A stretch of 64,000 nt of DNA from Clostridia bacterium. Its GTDB lineage: Bacteria; Bacillota; Clostridia; Oscillospirales; CAG-382. Of the stretch, positions 8,001 through 16,274 are shown one piece after another. Each line of letters starts with the position of its first letter. Position 1 is the first letter of the stretch. The notes under the pieces were generated by a model that worked only from the letters and a program-made list of their open reading frames with translations, made no database searches and was not told the origin of the DNA. Position numbers and translations under genes: made by a program. The stretch lies in NCBI GenBank assembly GCA_017561145.1, contig JAFZDO010000024.1, positions 1-64,000 of the forward strand, read 5' to 3'.

Positions 8001-8172
8001 ATGAAGCGTTCCCTTCGGGAACATGATGTCGCTTCGCTAACGATGTCGCTTCGCTAATGATGTGTTGCTTCGCAACATTAAGGAACGCTTCGCTTCATAA
8101 ATGAGCGAAGCGAATTTACATCATATTGCGCAAACGCGCAATACATCATATCGACGAAGTCGATGCTTCATT
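8001..8172. repeat. Array of short hairpins separated by ATGATGT/ACATCAT
   Basis: At least six small stems with tight loops follow one another: TTCCCTTCGGGAA, two copies of CGCTTCGCT, GTTGCTTCGCAAC, TTGCGCAAACGCGCAA and ATCGACGAAGTCGAT. Between them the words ATGATGT or ACATCAT recur. The outer parts also pair (ATGAAGCGTTCC with GGAACG..CTTCAT). No protein is encoded. The region lies directly after the tRNA terminator. The remaining bases to 8250 hold only an AT-rich palindrome (8211-8233). Confidence 0.7.
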
Positions 8173-8252
8173 TTTATGTTAAACGTCAGTTTTCACTAAA
8201 CCTCTTCAAAAAATATATCTCTTCAGAGATATATCATTAATTTTGCCGCCCC

Positions 8253-8281
8253 TTGACATACAAATTCAAAACTGATATAAT
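8253..8281 (+). promoter_or_regulatory. Sigma-A promoter of the lipoprotein at 8308
   Basis: Consensus TTGACA (8253-8258), 17-base spacer, TATAAT (8276-8281), 26 bases before the GTG start. Confidence 0.85.
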
Positions 8282-8307
8282 TTTAAAAAAATCAAGGAGC
8301 AATCACC

Positions 8308-8799
8308 GTGAGAAGAATCGTTGCATTAATTTTATTGGCATTAACAATCGTTTCCCTTTCAGCTTGCAACAACATTACCGAAGAGGTTTTCACCAAGGAC
8401 GGCTTTTCGATAACGCTTACCTCGGAATACCGCGAAAGAGAATATGAAAACTATTTCGTAAGCTACGATTCGAAAAATATTTTGGTTGCTGTCATAAAAG
8501 AACCGTTTTCTTCGTTCGAGGGCTTTGGCGATTACACTCTTGCGCAATATGCCGATCTTATGAAGCTCAACTGCACCAAGGATAACATCACACCCTCCGA
8601 CGTTACCGAAAAGGACGGCGTTACCTATTTCGAATACAGCTTTTTCAACAAGGACGGCGTTTCTTATAAATACCTCACCGCGATGTACAAGGGCGACGAT
8701 GCATTCTGGACCGTTCAATTCGCAACCACCCTTTCGAACTACGAAGGCTTTAAAGTCCAGATGCTCGAATTCGCAAAGAGCGTAGACGTAACGAAATAA
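8308..8799 (+). CDS. Secreted lipoprotein, DcrB/PsbP-like
   Basis: A 163-residue protein with a type II signal peptide ending in the lipobox LSAC (Cys20), so it is lipid-anchored on the outer membrane leaflet. The mature part (FTKDGFSITLTSEYRE, later FWTVQFATTLSNYEGF and FAKSVDV) has the pattern of small single-domain PsbP/DcrB-fold proteins common in Firmicutes; their ligands are unknown. The start is GTG, nine bases after AAGGAG. The gene stands alone with its own promoter and terminator. The family assignment is a resemblance. Confidence 0.75.
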   Translation: MRRIVALILLALTIVSLSACNNITEEVFTKDGFSITLTSEYREREYENYFVSYDSKNILVAVIKEPFSSFEGFGDYTLAQYADLMKLNCTKDNITPSDVTEKDGVTYFEYSFFNKDGVSYKYLTAMYKGDDAFWTVQFATTLSNYEGFKVQMLEFAKSVDVTK

Positions 8800-8802
8800 T
8801 AC

Positions 8803-8836
8803 AAAAAAGGAAACCTAAAAAGGTTTCCTTTTTTAT
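8803..8836. terminator. Bidirectional terminator, lipoprotein/glnN
   Basis: Stem GGAAACC/GGTTTCC (8809-8815, 8822-8828), A-run left and T-run right, between convergent genes. Confidence 0.85.
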
Positions 8837-8838
8837 TC

Positions 8839-10923
8839 TTAAATGTAATAAAGAAGATCGCCGTAGGTCGGGAACGGCCAATAGGAGCGCTCGGTGAGGG
8901 TTTCGGCTTCATCGGCGGCTTTACGAAGCTCGTCCATAAGAGGAAGCACCTCGTCACGGCAGAAGAATCCGCATTTTTCACTGCTTAAATTACGCTGAGC
9001 GTGCTCGGCATTGGCGCGTAGGCGCGTAAGCGATGCCGACATTTCATCCGAAAGCTCGACAAGACGGTTGAGTGTGCTTACCGTGTGGTGAGGTATGGGA
9101 GCGCTTGCGCTCTTTAGCTCGTTGACGGTACGAGCAAGCTTGAGAATATACGAGCCGACCGCAGGGATTATATCTCTGCCCGCCATATCGCACATTGTAA
9201 GTGCTTCAATAGCAATAATCTTGCAATAGGATTCAAGAAGAATATCGTGACGCGAGCGCAATTCCTTTTCGGTATAAACGCGGTGACGGGTAAACAGCGC
9301 GATATTTTCCTCGTTTACGAAATGAGGCAAAGCATCGGCGGTTGTGGGAAGGTTCAAAAGTCCGCGGCGTGCCGCTTCGGTCTTCCATTCGTTCGAATAA
9401 CCGTCGCCGTTGAATATAATGCGCTTGTGCTCCTTGATGGTACGGCGGATAAGCTTGTTAAGAGCGGTTTTGAAATCCTCCGCACCCTCAAGCTCGTCGG
9501 CAAACTGCATCAAGCTTTCTGCAACTATTGTATTAATAACCACGTTCGGCTCTGCAACCGACATCGCAGATCCCGGCATACGGAATTCAAACTTGTTGCC
9601 GGTGAACGCAAACGGGCTTGTACGGTTGCGGTCGGTGGTGTCCTTCGGGAAGGTGGGAAGAACGTGAACTCCGATCTCCATTTGGAGCTTTTCGGTGCCG
9701 TAATAGGGCTTGCCCTCGTCGATAGCATCGAGAATAGCGGTAAGCTCGTCGCCCAAGAACATCGAAACGATTGCGGGAGGTGCCTCATTAGCGCCGAGAC
9801 GGTGGTCGTTTCCTGCGGTTGCGACCGAGATTCTCAAAAGGTCCTGATGCTCGTCAACAGCCTTGATAACGGCGCAAAGGAAAAGCAGGAACTGTGCATT
9901 TTCGTAAGGATTCTTACCGGGAGCAAGAAGATTTGCACCCTTGTCGGTAGCGAGCGACCAGTTATCGTGCTTACCGCTGCCGTTAATTCCTTCAAAGGGC
10001 TTTTCCTGAAGAATGCAAACCAAGCCGTGACGCTCGGCAACCTTCTTCATGGTTTCCATAGTAAGCTGGTTGTGATCGGTAGCCGCATTAGCGGTGCCGT
10101 AAATAGGCGCAAGCTCGTGCTGACAGGGCGCGGCTTCGTTGTGCTTGGTTTTCGAAAGCACGCCGAGCTTCCAAAGCTCCTCGTCAAGCTCCTTCATAAA
10201 CGCCGATATTCTCGGCTTGATAGCGCCGAAATAGTGATCTTCAAGCTCTTGTCCCTTGGGGGGCTTTGCGCCGAAAAGCGTTCTGCCGCAAACGACAAGG
10301 TCTTCTCTTTTATTAAAAAGTTCTTTATCTACAAGGAAATATTCCTGCTCGGGACCGCAATTGGGGCTGACGTGAGTCGCATCGGTGCCAAACAGCTTTA
10401 AAATACGCATCGCCTGCTCGTTCAACGCTTCGGTAGAACGCAAAAGCGGTGTTTTTTTATCGAGCGCTTCGCCGCCGTAAGAGCAGAAAACGCTGGGGAT
10501 GCAAAGCGAGCCATCCTTTACAAACGCGTAAGAGGTCGGGTCCCACGCGGTATAGCCGCGCGCTTCAAAGGTTGCGCGAAGTCCGCCCGAGGGGAAGCTC
10601 GATGCATCGGGCTCGCCCTTGATAAGCTCCTTACCCGAAAAGGACATAATAACCTTACCGTCAGACGTCGGCGTAACAAAGCTGTCGTGCTTTTCGGCAG
10701 TGATACCCGTCATAGGCTGGAACCAGTGGGTATAGTGAGTTGCGCCCTTTTCGATGGCCCAATTCTTCATTGCCTCGGCAACAACGTTTGCCACGGTGAT
10801 ATCAAGATCGTCGCCGCGCTGTATCGTATGCTTTAAGGATTTATAAACGTCTTCGGGAAGACGCTCCTTCATAACCTCGCGGTTAAAGACCATAGAACCG
10901 AAAATTTCGGGTACGTTATTCAT
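8839..10923 (-). CDS. glnN: Glutamine synthetase, type III
   Basis: This enzyme makes glutamine from glutamate, ammonia and ATP in the cytosol. At 694 residues it is a type III enzyme (about 700, against 440-470 for type I). Type III marks include the N-terminal block [11 protein letters not shown] with THWFQPMTG, the [20 protein letters not shown] segment, [11 protein letters not shown] for the metal/glutamate site and [17 protein letters not shown] placed the start at 10923 (MNNVPEIFG), where GGAGGA sits seven bases upstream; an in-frame ATG 12 codons earlier has no such site. No PII or nitrogen regulator gene lies nearby. Confidence 0.96.
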   Translation of the reverse strand: MNNVPEIFGSMVFNREVMKERLPEDVYKSLKHTIQRGDDLDITVANVVAEAMKNWAIEKGATHYTHWFQPMTGITAEKHDSFVTPTSDGKVIMSFSGKELIKGEPDASSFPSGGLRATFEARGYTAWDPTSYAFVKDGSLCIPSVFCSYGGEALDKKTPLLRSTEALNEQAMRILKLFGTDATHVSPNCGPEQEYFLVDKELFNKREDLVVCGRTLFGAKPPKGQELEDHYFGAIKPRISAFMKELDEELWKLGVLSKTKHNEAAPCQHELAPIYGTANAATDHNQLTMETMKKVAERHGLVCILQEKPFEGINGSGKHDNWSLATDKGANLLAPGKNPYENAQFLLFLCAVIKAVDEHQDLLRISVATAGNDHRLGANEAPPAIVSMFLGDELTAILDAIDEGKPYYGTEKLQMEIGVHVLPTFPKDTTDRNRTSPFAFTGNKFEFRMPGSAMSVAEPNVVINTIVAESLMQFADELEGAEDFKTALNKLIRRTIKEHKRIIFNGDGYSNEWKTEAARRGLLNLPTTADALPHFVNEENIALFTRHRVYTEKELRSRHDILLESYCKIIAIEALTMCDMAGRDIIPAVGSYILKLARTVNELKSASAPIPHHTVSTLNRLVELSDEMSASLTRLRANAEHAQRNLSSEKCGFFCRDEVLPLMDELRKAADEAETLTERSYWPFPTYGDLLYYI

Positions 10924-10977
10924 CGCTTTGTCCTCCGTGGGAGAGAATGTTTGGGACAAAATATCCCATTTTTATAC

Positions 10978-11006
10978 ATCATAATCGATAAGGGCTTAAA
11001 TGTCAA
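10978..11006 (-). promoter_or_regulatory. Sigma-A promoter of glnN
   Basis: TTGACA (11006-11001), 17-base spacer, TATGAT (10983-10978). A small stem GGGA/TCCC lies in the leader. No riboswitch is recognisable. Confidence 0.7.
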
Positions 11007-11087
11007 GAAAAACAAGCATAATAGCGGCAATTTGAAAAGCTTTTAAGCTTTTTTGAAAAAAATACCGAACCATTTATCGCTTTTTTC

Positions 11088-11169
11088 AGACTATATAGGT
11101 GAATGCCCTATACGGTTGAGCCGATTCAACCAAAGGTATATTGACATACGCTCACAAGCGTAATATAAT
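11088..11169 (+). promoter_or_regulatory. Promoter of the gene at 11208 with three inverted repeats
   Basis: TTGACA (11141-11146), 17-base spacer, TATAAT (11164-11169). The spacer is itself a palindrome (TACGCT/AGCGTA around CAC). Upstream lie two more inverted repeats, TATAGG..CCTATA (about 11094-11113) and GGTTGA..TCAACC (11114-11131). A DNA-binding regulator is plausible. Confidence 0.6.
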
Positions 11170-11207
11170 CAAGGCATTAAAATTCGAATTAACATACGGA
11201 GGGAAAA

Positions 11208-11840
11208 ATGAAATCAAGATTCACAAGATATTTCGGTGCAAACGTTGCCCGTAAGATCTACATCGCCTGCATTGCGCTTATCGCAATTGGATTTGTCATC
11301 GGATATATGTATTGGTGGTACTACGCTTCTCCCTTTGTCGTCATCGGCACAGCAGGATTTCTGATCTGCTACGGTATTCAGGTTTCCGACAAGGACGTTG
11401 ACGAGCATATACAAAAGACCGTCGAGGATTTTAAGAATAGCATTGACGGCAGAGAGATTGGAAAAACAGTTACCGATGCGAGAAACTTTTCGGTATTCCA
11501 AAGCTTCTTGAGAGAAGACGGCGAAACGAGATTCAAGGCAGGTTCGGACGGAAAGCTCCGCACAAGCAAATATTTTATCACCGCAGTTTCTGCCGAAGGA
11601 AAGGATCTTACGGTATTCACCGCAAAATACGATCTTTTCTCGGAAGAAACTCCCAAGGATTCCTTTATAACCACTAAGGGCGCAGACAGCGTCGAAATGA
11701 GCCGCGAAATTATTGAATTCCCCGGTCACAACAGAAAATGCACTCTTAAGGTTACCCGTGAAAACGTTGTTGAGGAATTGACCTTCTTCCTTCCCGACGA
11801 CTCTTTCGCAGACAAAATGACTGCAAGGTTTTTAAAATAG
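11208..11840 (+). CDS. Membrane protein of unknown function with two N-terminal helices
   Basis: A 210-residue protein I do not recognise. Two hydrophobic helices (residues about 16-35 and 42-60) are followed by a soluble domain of some 145 residues containing KTVTDARNFSVFQSFLRE and ending in FLPDDSFADKMTARFLK. With short N-terminal and inter-helix segments the soluble part is probably cytoplasmic. The ATG follows GGAGGG. It is a single-gene unit with a strong promoter and a terminator, and the palindromes around that promoter suggest specific control. Confidence 0.75.
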   Translation: MKSRFTRYFGANVARKIYIACIALIAIGFVIGYMYWWYYASPFVVIGTAGFLICYGIQVSDKDVDEHIQKTVEDFKNSIDGREIGKTVTDARNFSVFQSFLREDGETRFKAGSDGKLRTSKYFITAVSAEGKDLTVFTAKYDLFSEETPKDSFITTKGADSVEMSREIIEFPGHNRKCTLKVTRENVVEELTFFLPDDSFADKMTARFLK

Positions 11841-11854
11841 AGCAGTGCGATAAT

Positions 11855-11889
11855 CAAAAAAGCTTCCCTGTTTTCGGGAAGCTTTTTTG
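11855..11889. terminator. Bidirectional terminator
   Basis: Stem AAGCTTCCC/GGGAAGCTT (11860-11868, 11876-11884) with A- and T-runs between convergent genes. Confidence 0.85.
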
Positions 11890-11895
11890 TATTCA

Positions 11896-13227
11896 TCAAG
11901 CATTTAATTTTTCGCGGAATGCCTTTACTTCATCCGCAAATTTGCGGATCGAATAATTATCGTAAGGCGATACGCCGATGCTGAAGGTGTCGCGCATGGC
12001 GGTTGACAGATCCTCGGGAATTCCCTTTTCGCCAAGCAACGCGCCCATAAACGAGCCGACTGTCGCACCGTTGCAATCGGTATCGGCACCGCATTCGATC
12101 GCAAATGCGACCGCGTTGCGGAAATCGTTTTTATATCTTGTTATTGCGGCAATACAGAACGCCGCGTTATTTATGGTATGAACCCAATTGTATTTACCGC
12201 CTCGCTCGATAAGCGAAAGAATAAGATCCTCGCGCGAAATATCGCTTTCGGCAAGCGCCTTTGCCCAAAGAGCTTCCTCGTAAAAGCGGCTCTTTTTCGG
12301 AATGACCGAAAGTGCGGTTTCAAAGCACTTGTCAACGTTCTTTTCGGTGAACGCCGCGGAAATAAGCGCGGCAAAGAACATTTCGCCGTAAATACCGTTT
12401 TTAACGTGAGAGAAAAATGCGTCGACGTGAGCAAGGCGAGATGCAAGCTTGGGCACACCCGCCGCAACGTAAGCGAAGGCATCACAGCGAATCTGTGCGC
12501 CAATCCATTCGCGGTAGGGGTTAAGATAGCTGCTTACCCTTTCTCTGCGCATAATATCGACCGCATTATTCGGCTTGCCCCAATGGGTACATTCGTCAAG
12601 ATTTATAAAGTTAAGATAGCTTTGTGTTTCCGCAGTGAAAACGTAACGGAACGGCAGAGTGCGTATCCAATGCTCGGCAACGTCCCAGGAATCTACCTCA
12701 TAGCCCTTTTTGCAGAGAAGAAGATAGTTGATAACGGTAAAGCGTGTATCGTCATCGAGCGGCATACCGCACAAATTCTCGTCTGACGAGGGATGCTGAC
12801 TGCGGTTTTCGCCCGAAACGGTGGGCACGAAATAGGTTATGGGATACTTCCCCGCCCCTTTATACCATCCAATGATATTTTCGGAGCGCCAGCCTTCGAC
12901 AGGCTGACCGAACGCGCATCCGATACAACGTCCAAGCCAAGCGCCGCGGAAATAATCGGAATCGATCTCTTCGTATTTATCGTCGGGCAGCTTATCTATA
13001 TCGCTTTCGGCATAAATTTCATCAAGCTCGCTCGGCTCGATATAGGGATAATCCGTCCTCATGGGCAATTCGCAAAGCTTTGAGTAAACCTCCATAAGCT
13101 TTGCTTTTTCGTTATTGCACGCATTGATCTCATTAAGCCAATGATCGATATCGATCTCCCTGCCCTCTTCCTTCAGCTGATTAAGCTCAATCTTTAAAAG
13201 CTCTCTTAATTCACATTCGCCTGCCAT
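11896..13227 (-). CDS. ADP-ribosylglycohydrolase family protein
   Basis: Members hydrolyse ADP-ribose from proteins or small substrates using a binuclear Mg site. The family layout is visible: GAWLGRCIGCAFGQPVEGW near residue 95, the metal motif DDDTRFTVINY near 150 and the second motif GADTDCNGATVGSFMGALLG near 385. The 443-residue length includes an N-terminal extension of about 90 residues (ELRELLKIELNQL onward) that is not part of the catalytic fold. Start: ATG with GGAGG upstream. The natural substrate cannot be told from sequence. It stands alone and is divergent from the coat genes. Confidence 0.88.
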   Translation of the reverse strand: MAGECELRELLKIELNQLKEEGREIDIDHWLNEINACNNEKAKLMEVYSKLCELPMRTDYPYIEPSELDEIYAESDIDKLPDDKYEEIDSDYFRGAWLGRCIGCAFGQPVEGWRSENIIGWYKGAGKYPITYFVPTVSGENRSQHPSSDENLCGMPLDDDTRFTVINYLLLCKKGYEVDSWDVAEHWIRTLPFRYVFTAETQSYLNFINLDECTHWGKPNNAVDIMRRERVSSYLNPYREWIGAQIRCDAFAYVAAGVPKLASRLAHVDAFFSHVKNGIYGEMFFAALISAAFTEKNVDKCFETALSVIPKKSRFYEEALWAKALAESDISREDLILSLIERGGKYNWVHTINNAAFCIAAITRYKNDFRNAVAFAIECGADTDCNGATVGSFMGALLGEKGIPEDLSTAMRDTFSIGVSPYDNYSIRKFADEVKAFREKLNA

Positions 13228-13257
13228 ATCCTACCTCCGTCATTGTTTTATGCTTTT

Positions 13258-13286
13258 ATGATAGCATACCGTTTTTTAAAATTCAA
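13258..13286 (-). promoter_or_regulatory. Promoter of the ADP-ribosylglycohydrolase gene
   Basis: TTGAAT (13286-13281), 17-base spacer, TATCAT (13263-13258). Confidence 0.55.
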
Positions 13287-13366
13287 GATAAAAAATTTTT
13301 TGATGAATATAAAGCGGTCAAGCGTCAACAATAGAAGTACATTCTATTTTTTCGGAGGTAAAACAA

Positions 13367-13540
13367 ATGTCACCCAAAGAGCTTCTTTACGTCGAAGACG
13401 CGCTTTCCCACACACAGCAGATCAAAACCGTTTGCACCGATTTTTCGAATCAAGTCGGTGATACCGAGCTTTCCAACTTCATTTCTCAAATAGCTCAAAA
13501 GCAGCAAAAGGTTTTTGACAACATTTACAAATTGCTTTAA
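13367..13540 (+). CDS. Small protein, probable spore-coat partner
   Basis: A 57-residue ORF from ATG 13367 with GGAGG nine bases upstream (MSPKELLYVEDALSHTQQ to QQKVFDNIYKLL). It is helical, Gln-rich and has a single Cys. It ends ten bases before the CotF-like gene, whose own AAGGAGG overlaps this stop codon, so the two form an operon. Its helical, Gln-rich character resembles the other half of split Coat-F proteins, so it may pair with its neighbour in the coat. A weak sigma-E-like match (GAATAT, 14 bases, TCAACAAT) lies upstream. The product family is inferred from context. Confidence 0.7.
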   Translation: MSPKELLYVEDALSHTQQIKTVCTDFSNQVGDTELSNFISQIAQKQQKVFDNIYKLL

Positions 13541-13550
13541 GGAGGACAAT

Positions 13551-13796
13551 ATGCAGGACAAGGTAATTATGAACAACATTCTTACGAGTGTTAAAAACGC
13601 GTGCGATATTTTTATGCACGGCACGATCGAGGCTTCCACCCCCAACGTAAACAGCGCGTTCAAGCAGGCGCTTAACGAAACGCTCTGTATGCAAAACGAG
13701 ATATATGAAAAAATGGCACAAAAGGGCTGGTACCCCTCGACTCAGGCACCCCAACAGCAGATTCAGCAAACAAAGCAAAAATTCGCTAATTCTTAA
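13551..13796 (+). CDS. CotF-type spore coat protein
   Basis: This 81-residue protein matches the Coat F pattern: an opening block NNILTSVKNACDIFMHGTIEAS, an ALNETLCMQNEIYEKM helix and the family hallmark KGWYPSTQAP near the end. Such proteins are ferritin-like helical bundles in the spore coat. The start at 13551 has AAGGAGG six bases before it; an earlier in-frame start overlaps the upstream gene and has none. A terminator follows at once. Confidence 0.85.
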   Translation: MQDKVIMNNILTSVKNACDIFMHGTIEASTPNVNSAFKQALNETLCMQNEIYEKMAQKGWYPSTQAPQQQIQQTKQKFANS

Positions 13797-13800
13797 AAAC

Positions 13801-13830
13801 AAAGACCGCCGTAAGGCGGTCTTTTTGTGT
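13801..13830. terminator. Terminator after the coat operon
   Basis: Stem AAGACCGCC/GGCGGTCTT around GTAA, then a T-rich run. It can also serve the convergent phosphatase gene. Confidence 0.85.
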
Positions 13831-13831
13831 T

Positions 13832-14542
13832 TTAAAGCTTGGTTCCGTCGCTGTATTCAAACGGCAATCTGTCGGCATAAATATGCGAAACGTCCGAAAG
13901 CGTAAACACTTGGGGCGTTGTTAAGCCGCTTTTGTTATTGTTGAACTTTATGGTCGTTACGCTCGAGTGAGTCAACGTGAATGTCGACCAGAAAATTGCA
14001 GGAGGAATATCGAGCAAATGCGCCAACCAAGTCGTACCGAAGCCGTAATGGCAGAAAACCGCAACACGTTCCTCGCTCGGATTGATAATGCGATAATGCT
14101 TACCCTCGTGCTTATAGCCCAAGCTTTCCAAAAACGCATCCGATTCGCGTTGGATTCTTTCAAAGCCTGCTTTTGCGTTACAATGGGTAAAGGGGAAAGT
14201 TTCATACCATTTATCGCCCAAAGCGATCGCCTCCTCGCGATAACGGCAGGGATCCATACCGAACGACCAGCAATAACGTCCGTTATCCTCGGGATTGTGG
14301 AACATAAAATCTCTTGCTGCGTGGTTTTCGCTTGTCCAATCGAGAATCACAGCTTCCTTTTCGAGCATCTCGCAGGTAGGACGTGCTGTTTCTTGCGCTC
14401 TGCCGTTGGGCGAGGAATAAACTCTATCAAGGCCGTGAACCGAAAAACGCTTTCCCAACGCTTCCGCTTGGCGCATTCCCTTCGGTGTAAGGGTGTCGGG
14501 ATCGTATATAGGATGTCCGTGACGAACAACGAATAAAATCAT
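13832..14542 (-). CDS. Histidine phosphatase (phosphoglycerate mutase-like)
   Basis: The opening MILFVVRHGHPIYDPDTLTPKG carries the RHG catalytic signature of the histidine phosphatase superfamily, followed by QAEALGKRF and the SSPNGRAQETA segment that shapes the phosphate pocket. The second catalytic His is in VFCHYGFGTTW. It is 236 residues and cytosolic. The substrate is unknown; members range from sugar phosphates to cofactor precursors. It lies 11 bases after mnmM with its own AAGGAG site, so the two are one operon. Confidence 0.88.
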   Translation of the reverse strand: MILFVVRHGHPIYDPDTLTPKGMRQAEALGKRFSVHGLDRVYSSPNGRAQETARPTCEMLEKEAVILDWTSENHAARDFMFHNPEDNGRYCWSFGMDPCRYREEAIALGDKWYETFPFTHCNAKAGFERIQRESDAFLESLGYKHEGKHYRIINPSEERVAVFCHYGFGTTWLAHLLDIPPAIFWSTFTLTHSSVTTIKFNNNKSGLTTPQVFTLSDVSHIYADRLPFEYSDGTKL

Positions 14543-14553
14543 ATTTTTTCTCC

Positions 14554-15105
14554 TTATTTGCTTTCAACAATGTAAAAATAAGAGCTTGTGGGCGAATTGA
14601 TTATGCGGAATTTCGCACAGCAATATTTTTTGCGGTCGAGCAAGGACAGCATATCGTTTATAAGCTCTCCCTCTATCTCGCCTTCCTCGTGACCGGGGTA
14701 TACGGCAATAAGCAATATCGCATCTCTGTCCAAAAGGCCTATTGCCTTTTCGATAGCGACCAAGGTCGTTTCACGCTTGGTCGTAATGCTTTTATCGCCG
14801 CCCGGAAGATATCCGAGGTTGAACATTCCCGCCTTGATCTTGCCTTCGATATATTTATCGGAATTGTGGTGCGAATCGCAGATCAAGGTGTAATTTTGCG
14901 GCGCGTTGTTTTCGACAAGACGCTTTTTCGTGCTTTCCAATGCCGCAGGTTGGATATCAAAGGCGTAAACGCGTCCGCTCTCCCCTACCGTTTTGGAAAA
15001 GAAAAGCGTATCGTATCCGTTGCCCATTGTAAAATCGGCAACCGTATCGCCCTCTTTTATGTGCTTTAATATAAAGCTTTTTTCGGTTTCCAAAATATCG
15101 AGCAT
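14554..15105 (-). CDS. mnmM: tRNA 5-aminomethyl-2-thiouridine methyltransferase, YtqB/MnmM family
   Basis: A 183-residue class I SAM methyltransferase. The SAM loop is VADFTMGNGYDTLFF, the acidic ribose-binding residue is in VYAFDIQPAAL and the family motif NLGYLPGGDK is intact, followed by YPGHEEG. YtqB-family enzymes complete the mnm5s2U34 modification in Gram-positive tRNAs, and this protein has the usual length. Start: ATG after CGGAG. It heads a two-gene unit with the histidine phosphatase. Confidence 0.9.
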   Translation of the reverse strand: MLDILETEKSFILKHIKEGDTVADFTMGNGYDTLFFSKTVGESGRVYAFDIQPAALESTKKRLVENNAPQNYTLICDSHHNSDKYIEGKIKAGMFNLGYLPGGDKSITTKRETTLVAIEKAIGLLDRDAILLIAVYPGHEEGEIEGELINDMLSLLDRKKYCCAKFRIINSPTSSYFYIVESK

Positions 15106-15129
15106 AAATTACTCCGAAATTCAAAACAA

Positions 15130-15156
15130 GGGAGGTCGGCGACCTCCCTCTTTTTT
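15130..15156 (-). terminator. Terminator after the Gfo/Idh gene
   Basis: Strong stem GGGAGGTC/GACCTCCC (15130-15137, 15141-15148). The T-run is better on the plus strand than on the minus strand, although both flanking genes are on the minus strand. It may also damp antisense transcripts. Confidence 0.6.
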
Positions 15157-15160
15157 AGGT

Positions 15161-16189
15161 TTATTTATTGATGTAAACGCGTTCGCCGGTCTTGCCGCTC
15201 TTATAGATAGCGCAGATCATTTCCATGGTTTCGTATGCGCTTTCAACGGGGATAAACATAGCTTCGCCCGATTCAAGGCATTCATAGAAATTGTTTATCT
15301 GCTTGCAGTGGTTAACGCCCCAGTAGGACTTAACGTTGCCGTAGCCGAAATCCTCGTTAGGCTGAACTGCGTGGAATTCTCTGCCGTCGTAAAGCTTGAT
15401 GTCAGCTCTGTCTGCGAGAAGGGTCGCAACACCGTTTTCACAGTGGAATTCGATGAAAACTTCCGCATCGTAGGTATAGTAGTTGATAGCGTGGAAGTTT
15501 GCGAGCATACCGTTGTCGAAGCGAATAACGCCTTCTGCGGTATCTTCAACGTCGATCTTAGCGTGACCGCGGTTTGCGATGGTAGCATATACCGATTCAA
15601 CGGGACGGTCGATGATGTAGCGCATCATATCGAGGGTATGGATAGCCTGGTCGATGATAACACCGCCGCCTTCCTTATCCCAAGTGCCCTTCCAGTCGCT
15701 GCTTCCGTAGTAAGCATCGGAACGGTCCCAGGTAACGTAGCACTTAGCGGATCTGATAGCGCCGAGAGTGCCGTCTGCAAGCAATTGCTTGGTGAGAACG
15801 GTACCTGCATTGTAGCGGTTCTGGAAGATACAGCCGAGAACAACGCCGTTTTCGTTAGCGGTATCGATCATAGCGCGAGCATCTTCGATATTTATAGACA
15901 TAGGCTTTTCGGTAAGCACGTGTTTACCGCGTTTGCTGCATTCCATAGAAACGATGGGATGCAAATAGTGAGGCAAGCAAATGTGAACTACGTCGATTTC
16001 TTCTTTTTCGAGCATTTCGATATAGTCGTAATAAGCCTTTACGCCGAATTCTGCCGCTTTAGCGTCTGCTCTGTCCTTCTTAACATCGCAAACTGCAACA
16101 AGCTCTGCGTTAGGGCATCTTACGATACTAACTGCGTGCATGGGGAAAATGTTGCCGCAACCAATGACGGCCGCCTTAAACTTTTTCAT
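15161..16189 (-). CDS. Gfo/Idh/MocA-family oxidoreductase
   Basis: An NAD(P)-dependent sugar or inositol dehydrogenase-like enzyme of 342 residues. The Rossmann start is FKAAVIGCGNIFPMHAVSI, with AVCDVKKDRA at the end of strand two and the family motif TEKPMSINI near residue 96. The C-terminal sheet domain runs from about 125 (GTVLTKQLLADGTLG onward) with the conserved YYGSSDWKGTWDKEGGG. It is cytosolic. The substrate is not determinable, as the neighbours do not form a sugar pathway. Own promoter, own hairpin. Confidence 0.9.
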   Translation of the reverse strand: MKKFKAAVIGCGNIFPMHAVSIVRCPNAELVAVCDVKKDRADAKAAEFGVKAYYDYIEMLEKEEIDVVHICLPHYLHPIVSMECSKRGKHVLTEKPMSINIEDARAMIDTANENGVVLGCIFQNRYNAGTVLTKQLLADGTLGAIRSAKCYVTWDRSDAYYGSSDWKGTWDKEGGGVIIDQAIHTLDMMRYIIDRPVESVYATIANRGHAKIDVEDTAEGVIRFDNGMLANFHAINYYTYDAEVFIEFHCENGVATLLADRADIKLYDGREFHAVQPNEDFGYGNVKSYWGVNHCKQINNFYECLESGEAMFIPVESAYETMEMICAIYKSGKTGERVYINK

Positions 16190-16224
16190 AATAAACCTCT
16201 GAATTCATAAGTGATACCACAGAA

Positions 16225-16252
16225 ATTATACCACAAATATCAAGAATTTCAA
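16225..16252 (-). promoter_or_regulatory. Sigma-A promoter of the Gfo/Idh gene
   Basis: TTGAAA (16252-16247), 16-base spacer ending TGTGG, TATAAT (16230-16225). Confidence 0.7.
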
Positions 16253-16274
16253 TACTTTTTAAATATTTGTGTCA

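Noticed and set aside
7816..8001. Small minus-strand frame across tRNA-Arg and tRNA-His
   Set aside because: It is a typical spurious translation of tRNA genes.
8001..8172. Possible CRISPR array
   Set aside because: Stem sequences and spacing vary, the constant words are only 7 bases long, no spacer-length regularity and no cas genes are present.
10924..10978. Glutamine-type riboswitch before glnN
   Set aside because: Only a small 4-bp stem is visible in a short leader.
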